11,490 nt of DNA from the NCBI GenBank assembly GCA_018609965.1, contig JAHENP010000107.1, forward strand, positions 1-11,490, read 5' to 3'. Positions 5,744 to 11,490 of the stretch are shown here, in pieces. The notes beneath the pieces are model-generated. The model was not told the DNA's origin, made no database searches, and saw nothing but the letters and a program-made list of their open reading frames with translations. Position 1 is the first letter of the stretch, and the number at the start of each line of letters is the position of its first letter. A program made the position numbers and the translations under genes. This stretch comes from Haloferacaceae archaeon (GTDB lineage: Archaea; Halobacteriota; Halobacteria; Halobacteriales; Haloferacaceae).

Positions 5744-8700
5744 TCACTCGATGTGGATCGCCGGCCGGAACGGCACCGCCTGCCCGGCCTTCCCGGCAGG
5801 GTCGACCGCATCGGGGTCGTCCTCGGTGTACACCTCAACCTCGGCGTCGAACTCCCGGGCGAGGAAGTCGGTCGCGTCCGCGTACGCCGCGTGCTCGTCC
5901 AACCCCGCGAGCGCCGCCAACTCGTCGTCGTCGCGGCCGCGTGCGAACCCGACCAGCTCCTGTACCAGATCGTTCACCGCGTCGCCACGCTCACGCAGCG
6001 CCGGGTTCGACATCGCCTCTGACATCGCGGCACCCACGTCGGCGCCCGCCTCGCGGACGGCATCGAAGGTGTCGCGCTTCCAGTCGGCGGCGACGTACAC
6101 CCGGACGATCTCGGGGTCGATGTCCGTCACGCCGATCACGTCACGCACGTCTGCCGTCAGCGCCTCCACCCGTGCCTCGCGCAACTCGGCCGCCGGCGCG
6201 TCGAACGCCTCAACCGGCTCGGGCCACCCCGCCTCCTCGGCTGGGACACCGCGTAGTTCCTCGTGGAGTTCGTTCGTCAGGAACGGGACAAACGGCGCCA
6301 ACAGCCGGAGGCGGGTCTCCAACGTGGCCAACAGGGTCTGTGTCGCCCCCTCCCGGTCCGTGTCCGCTCTGCGTCGGTACCACCGCAGATCCGTATCGAA
6401 GTCGTAGAACGCCGCCTGTGAGGCCGTCCGGGTCTCCGAGCGGTCCAACGCCGCCGTCACGGTCGCGACGGTGTCCTGCAGCCGGGAGAGCAGCCACTCG
6501 TCGACCGGCTCCAGATCTACGTCGTCGTCGACCAGCCGCGCCGCGGGGCTGTCCGGCAGTTCCACGTCGGCGGCGTCCGACACCGCACCCCCGTCTGCGA
6601 CCGCGTCCGCGCCGGCGACACCCGCCTCCCGGGCGGTCTCGATTGTCTCCAGTGCTCGGTCGTAGAAGTTGGTCAGTTGGTCGTTGACCGACGAGACGGC
6701 GTCGTCGCGCCAGTCGTAGTCCTCCCACGGTTCTGCCGCGTTCAACAGGAAGAATCGGACCGTGTCGGCGCCGTACTCGGACACTGCCTCGCCCGGCAAG
6801 ACGACGTGCCCTTTCGAGGAGGACATCTTCTGGCCCTCCAACAGTCCCATCCCCATGATGACGACCCCCTGTGGCCAGGCGGACTCGTCGAACAGCTCCG
6901 CGTGGTGGTACTGGAAGAAGGTGAGGTGGTTCTCGATCAGGTCGTTGCCGGAGAACCGGTAGTCGACCGGGTACCAGTACTGCCACTCCGCCCGCAGCGC
7001 CAACGCGGTCTCCAGCTTCGCGGCGCGGTCAGTCGGGCCGGTGTCCGCGTCGCCCGCCTCGGTCTCGCCACTCCCACTCGCCTGGCTGGCCGCGACGGCC
7101 GTCTCGGCCGCGGTGGCGCCGTCCGCAGCCTCACCCGCCAACACGGCCTCGGGGTCGTCCGTGTCGACGCCCGCCGGCACGTCCACCGCGTCGGTGCCGT
7201 AGAACATCGCGTCGAAGAACTCCCGGTCGAGTGCGTCGACGGGGATCTCCTGAATCCGGTGGGCGACCGTGTAGTAGGCCATATAGATCGTCGAGTCCGA
7301 CAGGGGTTCGATGACGAACTCCGGATCGAACGGGAGTTGCGTTCCCAGGCCGTAGTTGCGGATCGCGGGCCACTCGTTCAGCCAGTCGACCGTCTCTGTG
7401 TACTGGCCGCGGGTGTTCTCCGGGATCGCGTCCAACCCCTCGATCACCCGCTTGGTCTTCGCTTTCCACTCCTCGTCGTTGTACCGCAGGAACCACGTCT
7501 CCTGTTTGGCCACCTCCACGTCGCCGCCGCACCGACAGACGACCTCCTCGGAGAACTCCTGCATCGTGTCGAACCGACCGGCCGCGACCCCCTCGCGTCT
7601 GAACTCGTCGCGAACCTCCTCCACCAGCCCGTTGGCGAACTCACCGTACGACTCGTGGAGCCGGCCCTGGTGGAACTCCGCGTTGTACAGGTCGGCGGTC
7701 ACTTCCTCCAGTGCGGGGTCGTCACTCGACTCGATGCCGGCCGCCTCGACTGCGCTCCGGGCGGGCACGTCGCCGTACCCCTCGACATCCAGAATCGGCT
7801 CCGGCTCGATCCCAACGACGCGCTCGGGGTCGAGCCCGTAGTCGGCGAACCGCTCCGGCGACTCCCGTGCGTCCGCCTTCGCCTCCGCCAACGCGACGTA
7901 GTCGTCCGGGGAGTGTGCCGGCACGGACATCACCACACCCGTCGCGTTGTCGGCGTCGACGAACCCCGCCGGCAGGATCGGCACCGCCTCGCCTGTCACG
8001 GGGTTCGTCACGTCGGCGCCGACCAGCTCCTCGCCCGACAGTGTCGACTCGACTGTCACGTCGCGTTCCTGCAGGCGGAACTTCTCCGTCGCGGCCTCCG
8101 ACACGACCCACCGTTCGCCGTCGACGGTCGCGACGGCGTAGGTGGCCTGCGGATCGACGTAGGCGTTCGTCACCCCGCGAACCGTCTCCGGTCGCAGGGT
8201 CGCCATCGGCGCGACCGTCGTCTCGCCGTCGACAGTGGTCTCGAACCGCACCAGCGTGTACTTCTGGAACTCCGCCTCCTCACCCTCTAAGATGTCGTGG
8301 GTGGTGACGGGTTGTTGCTCGTTCGTGCAGTACTTCACCGGGTGGAGCCCCTGCTCCAACAGCCCGCGTTCCTCCAAGGTCTCGTACTGCCAGGTGACGA
8401 ACTGGGAGTACCGGGCGTCCTCGGTGGTGAACTCCCGGCGCCAGTCGACGGATAGGCCTAGTTGTTCCATCCCGGTCTTATAGTGTTCCTCGATAAAGTG
8501 GTTCGCGAACCCCATCGGGGTTTTCATCTCGTCGAGGGTGTCGTCGGGAACGCCGTAGGTGTCCTGCAACACGGACAGTTGATCTTCCTCGCCCTTCTCC
8601 AGCCGTTCGACCGCGCCGACGATGGGCGTGCCGGTGACGTGCCACGCCATCGGGTACAACACGTTGTCGCCCTGTTGGCGTCTGTACCGGGCGTACACGT

Positions 8701-8875
8701 CCGGCACCGTGTAGGTTCGGCAGTGGCCGATGTGCATCCCGCCGCTGGGGTACGGGTACGGAACTGTGACGAACGTGGCGTCGTCACCGTCTGGCTCCGG
8801 TCGGTAGGCGCCCGTCTCGGCCCACCGTTGTCGCCAGCGCGACTCGATCGCCTCGGGGTCGTACTCGTCTGTCAT
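5744..8875 (-). CDS. leuS: Leucyl-tRNA synthetase (archaeal type)
   Basis: This is a 1043-residue class I aminoacyl-tRNA synthetase that charges tRNA(Leu) with leucine. The Rossmann-fold signature HIGH is at residues 48-51 (PYPSGGMHIGHCRTY) and the second ATP-binding motif KMSSSK at 683-688. The CP1 editing domain spans roughly 190-445, with the Thr-rich TLRPETVRGVTNAY (226-239) and the conserved editing-site Asp region GVVMSVPAHSPDDY (313-326). A CxC pair (CRC, 447-449) follows. QYTETVDWLNEWPAIRNYGLGTQLPF (491-516) is typical of archaeal/eukaryotic LeuRS. The anticodon-binding domain and C-terminal extension follow to the end. The protein is longer than the usual 950-970 residues, mainly because of an Ala/Gly/Asp/Glu/Thr-rich insert at about 565-620, just before LRAEWQYWYPVDYRFSG, with a second acidic stretch around 745-785. 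It starts at the ATG at 8875, behind a T-rich box. Confidence 0.96.
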   Translation of the reverse strand: MTDEYDPEAIESRWRQRWAETGAYRPEPDGDDATFVTVPYPYPSGGMHIGHCRTYTVPDVYARYRRQQGDNVLYPMAWHVTGTPIVGAVERLEKGEEDQLSVLQDTYGVPDDTLDEMKTPMGFANHFIEEHYKTGMEQLGLSVDWRREFTTEDARYSQFVTWQYETLEERGLLEQGLHPVKYCTNEQQPVTTHDILEGEEAEFQKYTLVRFETTVDGETTVAPMATLRPETVRGVTNAYVDPQATYAVATVDGERWVVSEAATEKFRLQERDVTVESTLSGEELVGADVTNPVTGEAVPILPAGFVDADNATGVVMSVPAHSPDDYVALAEAKADARESPERFADYGLDPERVVGIEPEPILDVEGYGDVPARSAVEAAGIESSDDPALEEVTADLYNAEFHQGRLHESYGEFANGLVEEVRDEFRREGVAAGRFDTMQEFSEEVVCRCGGDVEVAKQETWFLRYNDEEWKAKTKRVIEGLDAIPENTRGQYTETVDWLNEWPAIRNYGLGTQLPFDPEFVIEPLSDSTIYMAYYTVAHRIQEIPVDALDREFFDAMFYGTDAVDVPAGVDTDDPEAVLAGEAADGATAAETAVAASQASGSGETEAGDADTGPTDRAAKLETALALRAEWQYWYPVDYRFSGNDLIENHLTFFQYHHAELFDESAWPQGVVIMGMGLLEGQKMSSSKGHVVLPGEAVSEYGADTVRFFLLNAAEPWEDYDWRDDAVSSVNDQLTNFYDRALETIETAREAGVAGADAVADGGAVSDAADVELPDSPAARLVDDDVDLEPVDEWLLSRLQDTVATVTAALDRSETRTASQAAFYDFDTDLRWYRRRADTDREGATQTLLATLETRLRLLAPFVPFLTNELHEELRGVPAEEAGWPEPVEAFDAPAAELREARVEALTADVRDVIGVTDIDPEIVRVYVAADWKRDTFDAVREAGADVGAAMSEAMSNPALRERGDAVNDLVQELVGFARGRDDDELAALAGLDEHAAYADATDFLAREFDAEVEVYTEDDPDAVDPAGKAGQAVPFRPAIHIE

Positions 8876-8898
8876 GGACGGACGGTCGGTCCCCGTCC

Positions 8899-8903
8899 AA
8901 AAA
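8899..8903 (-). promoter_or_regulatory. TATA-like box of leuS
   Basis: AAAAA on the plus strand (TTTTT on the coding strand) is centred about 26 nt before the leuS ATG at 8875. In a GC-rich setting this is a plausible haloarchaeal TATA element giving a leaderless transcript. There is no SD motif ahead of the ATG. Confidence 0.42.
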
Positions 8904-8983
8904 GGCGTGTCTATCCCCCGACTCCGACTGGCAGGTCGGCCGACACTCCGGCGGACGACTGACTGCCGATCTCCTGGCCTCCG

Positions 8984-9481
8984 TCAGTGTTCCAACGCCT
9001 CGGCGTACGCGAAGTCCCGTTCACTCGCGGTCGGCTCCCCGCCGTCGAGTTCGATTTGCCAGCCCGCTAACACGGTCGGGTCCGACAACGCTGCTTCGAC
9101 CGTCCGGCGCACGTCGTCTACGTCGACCCCGTAGTAGTCCCGGGGCAACCCGGTCAGGTAGCCCAGCGCGGTGTCGAACAACGACCGCATCCCGGCGTCG
9201 TCCTTGAAGTCGAAGTGCTTGTACGCGCCCGCCGCGACCTGGACCATCCCGTGGAGAAACGCGCTCTCTGGCGTCCCGCGGCCGTAGTTGTACCACTCGT
9301 CTTCGAAGCAGTCGTGTGACTCGTGGAACTCGCCGGCGTTGTACAGCCGGACGCCGTGGACCGTCGCCCGCCTGAGCGTGCCGTGTTCCCAGCCGTTTGA
9401 GGCGGCTCTGTCCGCCCGCCAGCCTGTCGGGTCCCCGGACCGCGGCGGCGCGACGGCGTTCGTCCGGGTGTGGTCGTTCAT
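8984..9481 (-). CDS. DUF309 domain-containing protein
   Basis: This is a 165-residue protein from the ATG at 9481 ([10 protein letters not shown]). The DUF309 hallmark is clear: [19 protein letters not shown] at residues 45-63, with the conserved His, Glu and Trp, followed by [18 protein letters not shown] (75-92) and a helical second half. DUF309 proteins are small helical proteins found in archaea, bacteria and plastids; I know of no proven biochemical function. The invariant His/Glu pattern hints at metal or ligand binding. The first 30 residues are polar and probably disordered. A longer start at 9553 would add a Pro-rich leader that does not look like protein. It lies about 108 nt upstream of leuS on the same strand. 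Its own weak TATA-like TTAC lies about 25 nt before the ATG, so it is probably transcribed separately. Confidence 0.85.
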   Translation of the reverse strand: MNDHTRTNAVAPPRSGDPTGWRADRAASNGWEHGTLRRATVHGVRLYNAGEFHESHDCFEDEWYNYGRGTPESAFLHGMVQVAAGAYKHFDFKDDAGMRSLFDTALGYLTGLPRDYYGVDVDDVRRTVEAALSDPTVLAGWQIELDGGEPTASERDFAYAEALEH

Positions 9482-9582
9482 ACCCGACTGTCTGTGTGTG
9501 GCGTCGTAACTCCGTCGGCTGGGTGGTGGCGGAACAGGGAACTCGGAGGGCACCCCTCTGGTCGAAGTCGAACTGTCGGCGC

Positions 9583-9987
9583 TCAGGGAGTGGCGGTGTC
9601 GACACGCCCGTCCGTGTGATCAAAGGGGATGTCGATCTCCAACCCGTCGTAGGCGAGCACCGGTCGTCGTCCCTGTCCTGATTCGGAGTCGTCGAACTCG
9701 ACGACACCCGCGTCCGCCAACTCGGTCAGATTCCGGTGTACCTGCTTGTAGTCGCGCTCGACAGCCGCAGCGGCGGCGCTGATGCTCGGTGGGCTCTCGG
9801 CGGCGATCGTCTCCAGCAGTTCGAGGTTCTTCGGGCTCAGCAACCGACTCAGTTCGGCGTACGAGTCGACGTTCAACACCGGCTGTGTGTCGTCGAGCTC
9901 TGCACCCTCCTGTGCGGCCTCGATTCGGTTGCGTGTCTCTCGATCGAGTCGGTCACGGTCGCCGACGGTGACTGTGAGTGTTGGCAT
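9583..9987 (-). CDS. HTH DNA-binding protein, probable antitoxin (HVO_A0114/COG4190-like)
   Basis: This 134-residue acidic protein starts at the ATG at 9987. Residues 1-30 ([25 protein letters not shown]) and [26 protein letters not shown] (about 37-62) are followed by a winged helix: [31 protein letters not shown] (about 68-98) with wing GRRPVLAY. This order matches, from memory, the haloarchaeal HVO_A0114 family of putative DNA-binding proteins (COG4190), which commonly sit beside DUF6516/TumE-like toxins. It is 30 nt behind the toxin gene on the same strand, so it is likely the antitoxin and repressor of the pair. The spacer between the two genes is unusually AT-rich and holds a TTCAAAA box (minus strand, about 10008-10014) about 20-27 nt before this ATG, so the antitoxin may also have its own promoter. 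Alternative: a stand-alone regulator. Confidence 0.75.
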   Translation of the reverse strand: MPTLTVTVGDRDRLDRETRNRIEAAQEGAELDDTQPVLNVDSYAELSRLLSPKNLELLETIAAESPPSISAAAAAVERDYKQVHRNLTELADAGVVEFDDSESGQGRRPVLAYDGLEIDIPFDHTDGRVDTATP

Positions 9988-10017
9988 GTGTTTTTTAATT
10001 CTGTAGTTTTGAACGTC

Positions 10018-10323
10018 TTATACTGGCCACATCCACGAGATGGGCGTCAGCTCCTCCGCTTCCCGAATGAACTGATCGTACAGCGTCAACATTCCTGGGA
10101 AGTCGACTGTCTCGACCCCCTCTGGCCCGTGTCGTTCGTGTCCTTTCGTTTGTTCGTGTGCGTTGTCGTACCGGAGGATGGTCTCACCACCGACCTCCCC
10201 TATGTGGAGTGCGTAGTCCCACCCGCAGGGGTACGCCTCCGCCTCCGTGTCTCGAATTGTCACGTCGGCGACGTACCCAGCCTGCACGTCCTGCCAGTCT
10301 GCGACTGTCGTGTAGGACGCCAT
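10018..10323 (-). CDS. TumE-like / DUF6516 probable toxin
   Basis: This is a 101-residue protein from the ATG at 10323 to a TAA. The recognisable core is ILRYDNAHEQTKGHERHG (about residues 49-66), followed by VETVDFPGMLTLYDQFIREAEEL. The DNAH...GH.RH pattern is the signature I associate with the TumE/DUF6516 toxin family. Members are predicted toxins, probably RNases, neutralised by a neighbouring HTH antitoxin. No catalytic mechanism can be proved from sequence; the two His of the GHERH motif are the best candidates for active-site residues. The toxin precedes its antitoxin, reversing the more common type II order. A TATA box lies about 31 nt before the ATG, and a perfect palindrome abuts it upstream, suggesting autoregulation by the partner protein. 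Confidence 0.72.
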   Translation of the reverse strand: MASYTTVADWQDVQAGYVADVTIRDTEAEAYPCGWDYALHIGEVGGETILRYDNAHEQTKGHERHGPEGVETVDFPGMLTLYDQFIREAEELTPISWMWPV

Positions 10324-10351
10324 CCGTCCACCCCAACTACTGCCTCCGTGG

Positions 10352-10357
10352 TAATAA
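10352..10357 (-). promoter_or_regulatory. TATA box of the toxin-antitoxin operon
   Basis: On the coding (minus) strand the sequence is TTATTA, about 29-34 nt before the toxin ATG at 10323. It is an AT-rich island in GC-rich sequence and would place the transcription start a few bases before the ATG. Confidence 0.5.
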
Positions 10358-10359
10358 GG

Positions 10360-10379
10360 CTATGGAGTGTGCTCCATAG
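10360..10379. promoter_or_regulatory. Perfect palindrome, likely operator of the TA operon
   Basis: CTATGGAG (10360-10367) and CTCCATAG (10372-10379) form a perfect 8-bp inverted repeat around TGTG. Read from the toxin gene it lies 2 nt upstream of the TATA box, overlapping the BRE position. A dimeric HTH protein such as the adjacent antitoxin bound here would block TBP/TFB. Binding is inferred, not shown. Confidence 0.55.
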
Positions 10380-10746
10380 GACTCACACTGTCGACGGTTC
10401 TTGCCTTTCCTGACAGAAGTTTGTCAGATCTCAGTACAGCACGGTCGACTGGTGAACGGGATATTCTCTATTGTCACAGTTACTCGACCACGGAAATAGT
10501 TGAGCGATACCGTTGTACCGTGAGGCGTGAGCAGCGAGGACAGTCTAGAGGGGCGTCTCCCCGTCGCCGGGCGCGAGCGACTCCAGCAGGGCGGGTGAGG
10601 AGAGTCGGAGGCGCTATCGGGATGTATCTCGCCGCAGCGACTGGGGAGCAGTCGAACAGTCCGGGTCTTCGAATAACTGAGCAGTTGTCTCTGGTCTTGG
10701 TCGCGTGGGCAACAGACAAGTCGAATCGACACAGAGACTGACAACG
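10380..10746. other. Intergenic region between the TA operon and the VapB-like gene
   Basis: There are about 367 bp without a convincing gene. A 6-bp inverted repeat, CTGACA / TGTCAG with a 6-nt spacer, lies at 10410-10427. A small GGGG / CCCC hairpin with a CGTCT loop lies near 10551-10563. An open plus frame (10367-10741) runs through it but has poor codon bias, an Arg-rich composition and no family I know. A decayed gene or an sRNA cannot be excluded. Confidence 0.4.
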
Positions 10747-10968
10747 ATGGCTCCCGCAGACGAACAGATTCGTGTCACCGAAGCGGTCAAGTCGGAACTC
10801 GACCGACGGCGGCGAGAAGGAGAGAGCGACAACGACGTTGTAGAGCGACTCCTGAGCGACGACCGGGAGTTGTCCGCCGGGTTCGGGATGTGGTCCGACG
10901 AGAAGGCACAACGGGTGCGAGAGCGACGGCAGGTGAACAAGGAGAAGCGGAAACGGCGAACGGACTGA
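10747..10968 (+). CDS. VapB-like antitoxin, DUF7557-like, without adjacent toxin
   Basis: This 73-residue, highly charged protein starts at the ATG at 10747 (MAPADEQIRVTEAVKSEL). The opening has the form of a ribbon-helix-helix (IRVTEAVKSELDRRRREGES), followed by DVVERLLSDDRELSAGFGMW, and ends in a basic helix rich in Lys and Arg. This matches from memory the haloarchaeal DUF7557 / VapB-type antitoxins, which usually precede a PIN-domain VapC ribonuclease. Here no VapC follows: the next 240 bases hold no PIN motif and instead lead into a structured RNA region. It may therefore be an orphan antitoxin or the survivor of a degraded pair. An earlier start at 10705 is possible but adds 14 residues unlike the family. 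I see no clear TATA box at the expected distance. Confidence 0.68.
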   Translation: MAPADEQIRVTEAVKSELDRRRREGESDNDVVERLLSDDRELSAGFGMWSDEKAQRVRERRQVNKEKRKRRTD

Positions 10969-11098
10969 GAGGCTAGTCGTCAGTCCACACACCGTCACAG
11001 GAAGAAGTTCGGCCGAGAGCGTGTGTTGTTCTGCGTCGTGTACGCCACTGAGCGACAGTCCCACCACGACACGACGAGTATCAACCCGCCACCCGTGG

Positions 11099-11106
11099 TA
11101 AAGATT
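11099..11106 (+). promoter_or_regulatory. Candidate TATA box for the structured leader and downstream genes
   Basis: TAAAGATT stands out in GC-rich sequence. Transcription would start near 11125, so the RNA would begin at the hairpin at 11120-11138 and run through the three-way junction before the first ATG at 11211. The box is weak and the call rests mostly on position. Confidence 0.35.
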
Positions 11107-11119
11107 GAAGTAACTCGAA

Positions 11120-11210
11120 CGTGGTAGTTGCCGCCACGGAGCGCGGGACGGCCACGAAAATGGCCGGGCGTGTAGGAGCACGCCCGACCGCGCTTCGCCA
11201 AGGACGAAGC
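11120..11210 (+). ncRNA. Predicted structured RNA (hairpin, three-way junction, hairpin), candidate 5' leader or ncRNA
   Basis: Four sets of complementary arms lie in 90 nt. A 5-bp stem CGTGG / CCACG spans 11120-11138. An outer stem GCGCGG (11141-11146) / CCGCGC (11188-11193) encloses two abutting hairpins: CGGCCA / TGGCCG (11149-11166, loop CGAAAA) and GGCGTG / CACGCC (11167-11184, loop TAGGAG). Together these form a three-way junction. A last hairpin, TTCG / CGAA, spans 11194-11208 and ends 2 nt before the ATG at 11211. It could be a cis-acting leader, a small RNA or the structured end of a mobile element. I recognise no known riboswitch, tRNA or ribozyme. Accidental pairing is easier in high-GC DNA, so moderate confidence. 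Confidence 0.42.
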
Positions 11211-11306
11211 ATGCCCGAACACACAGTCGGCGGTATTCAAATTTCCGCCACGACAGCCGAGTCGGTCGACGACCAGCCTGCGGTTTCTCCCGAGGTGACG
11301 CGATGA
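11211..11306 (+). CDS. Small ORF coupled to the downstream gene (31 aa)
   Basis: ATG at 11211 to TGA at 11304-11306, reading MPEHTVGGIQISATTAESVD and ending DDQPAVSPEVTR. Its stop overlaps the start of the next gene (ATGA at 11303-11306), the classic arrangement for translational coupling. The same frame is open upstream to a GTG at 11121 (61 aa), but that part would encode an Arg/Ala-rich leader across the predicted RNA structure, so I prefer the short form. The residues match no family I know; a beta strand GGIQIS is the only visible element. It could be a leader peptide or a small partner protein. Inside it, GGCGG / CCGCC arms (11229-11249) flank an AT-rich 11-nt loop. Confidence 0.42.
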   Translation: MPEHTVGGIQISATTAESVDDQPAVSPEVTR

Positions 11307-11490
11307 GCGGTGCCTCGGAGCCGCCAGCGGCCCCCGCAGACGGGGCAACCGGCGACCAGCCGACGCCGATCGGGGTCAGTTGCGGCGTCGACACCCTGCT
11401 CGCGGCCGCGCCCGCGGACGGCGGCGTCGGCACGCAGTTCGTGATCGACGGCGCGCACGTCCGAGAGCACTACGAGATTCTCGCGGAAGC
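11303..11490 (+). CDS. Unrecognised protein, N-terminal 62 residues (3' truncated by window edge)
   Basis: The ATG at 11303 overlaps the TGA of the preceding small ORF. The visible part has an Ala/Pro/Gly-rich, probably disordered N-terminus (residues 1-22), then IGVSCGVDTLLAAAPADGG and TQFVIDGAHVREHYEILAEA, which looks like the beginning of a folded domain. Codon use is strongly G/C at the third position, like the housekeeping genes, so it appears to be a real gene. Too little is visible to assign a family. Confidence 0.6.
   Translation, partial: MSGASEPPAAPADGATGDQPTPIGVSCGVDTLLAAAPADGGVGTQFVIDGAHVREHYEILAE

Noticed and set aside
5554..6687. Plus-strand frame of 377 codons opposite the 3' end of leuS
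   Set aside because: Pro/Arg/Ser-dominated composition typical of an out-of-frame GC-rich reading. No motif, and it lies antisense to a certain gene.
6677..8290. Plus-strand open frame of 537 codons opposite leuS
   Set aside because: It is the mirror of LeuRS coding: rich in Arg, Val, Leu and His with no motif. leuS on the other strand has all catalytic motifs.
10367..10741. Plus-strand frame of 124 codons between the TA operon and the VapB-like gene
   Set aside because: It starts inside the palindrome, has mixed codon bias and an Arg-rich middle, and resembles no family I know. Kept only as a possible decayed gene.
10480..11433. Long minus-strand open frame (317 codons)
   Set aside because: It runs antisense across the DUF7557 gene, the structured RNA and the terminal gene. 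The predicted protein is basic, rich in Arg/Ser/Pro/Leu and Cys, unlike acidic haloarchaeal proteins, and shows no domain. Long antisense frames are common in GC-rich DNA.
1..11490. CRISPR array, rRNA or tRNA genes
   Set aside because: No regularly spaced direct repeats and no rRNA or tRNA signatures were seen on either strand.

Overview
The window reads as a haloarchaeal chromosome (class Halobacteria). It is very GC-rich with strong third-position G/C. The proteins are rich in Asp and Glu, start sites sit about 25-30 nt behind weak TATA-like boxes (leaderless style), there is a Tat-type exported protein, and the core genes are archaeal in type: Rad50 with a zinc hook, archaeal cytidylate kinase overlapping a Cbf5/TruB gene, and an archaeal-type LeuRS. 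I cannot name the genus.

Layout. 1-1413 (+): C-terminal half of Rad50, entering from the left edge. 1451-2411 (-): two convergent genes, a small haloarchaeal winged-helix-like protein (DUF7346-like) behind a bifunctional-nuclease (BFN/DUF151) gene. 2529-4027 (+): cmk and truB/cbf5 sharing one base, in a divergent arrangement with the BFN gene. 4026-4541: an AT-richer, hairpin-rich stretch without a good gene. Its outer hairpins look like the left and right ends of an IS200/IS605-type element with no surviving transposase. 4542-5348 (+): a Tat-exported protein whose last 70 residues hold eight cysteines; I do not recognise its family. 5349-5743: a convergent gap with a possible broken membrane-peptide fragment. 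5744-8875 (-): leuS, longer than usual because of a low-complexity acidic insert. 8984-9481 (-): a DUF309 protein.

From about 9580 the window becomes accessory in character. 9583-10323 (-) is a probable toxin-antitoxin pair, a TumE/DUF6516-like toxin followed by an HVO_A0114/COG4190-like HTH antitoxin, with a perfect 8-4-8 palindrome directly behind the toxin TATA box. 10747-10968 (+) is a VapB-like (DUF7557) antitoxin with no VapC next to it. At 11120-11210 lies a predicted multi-hairpin RNA (a hairpin, a three-way junction and another hairpin) placed as the leader of a 31-codon ORF, whose stop overlaps (ATGA) the start of an unrecognised gene running off the right edge.

How the genes work together: the left half is housekeeping (double-strand-break repair, nucleotide metabolism, RNA pseudouridylation, leucyl-tRNA charging). 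The less ordinary material is the decayed transposon behind truB, the exported Cys-rich protein downstream of it, the two antitoxin-related loci, and the structured-leader/small-ORF/unknown-gene unit at the right edge. All family names come from reading the translations; no database search was run.
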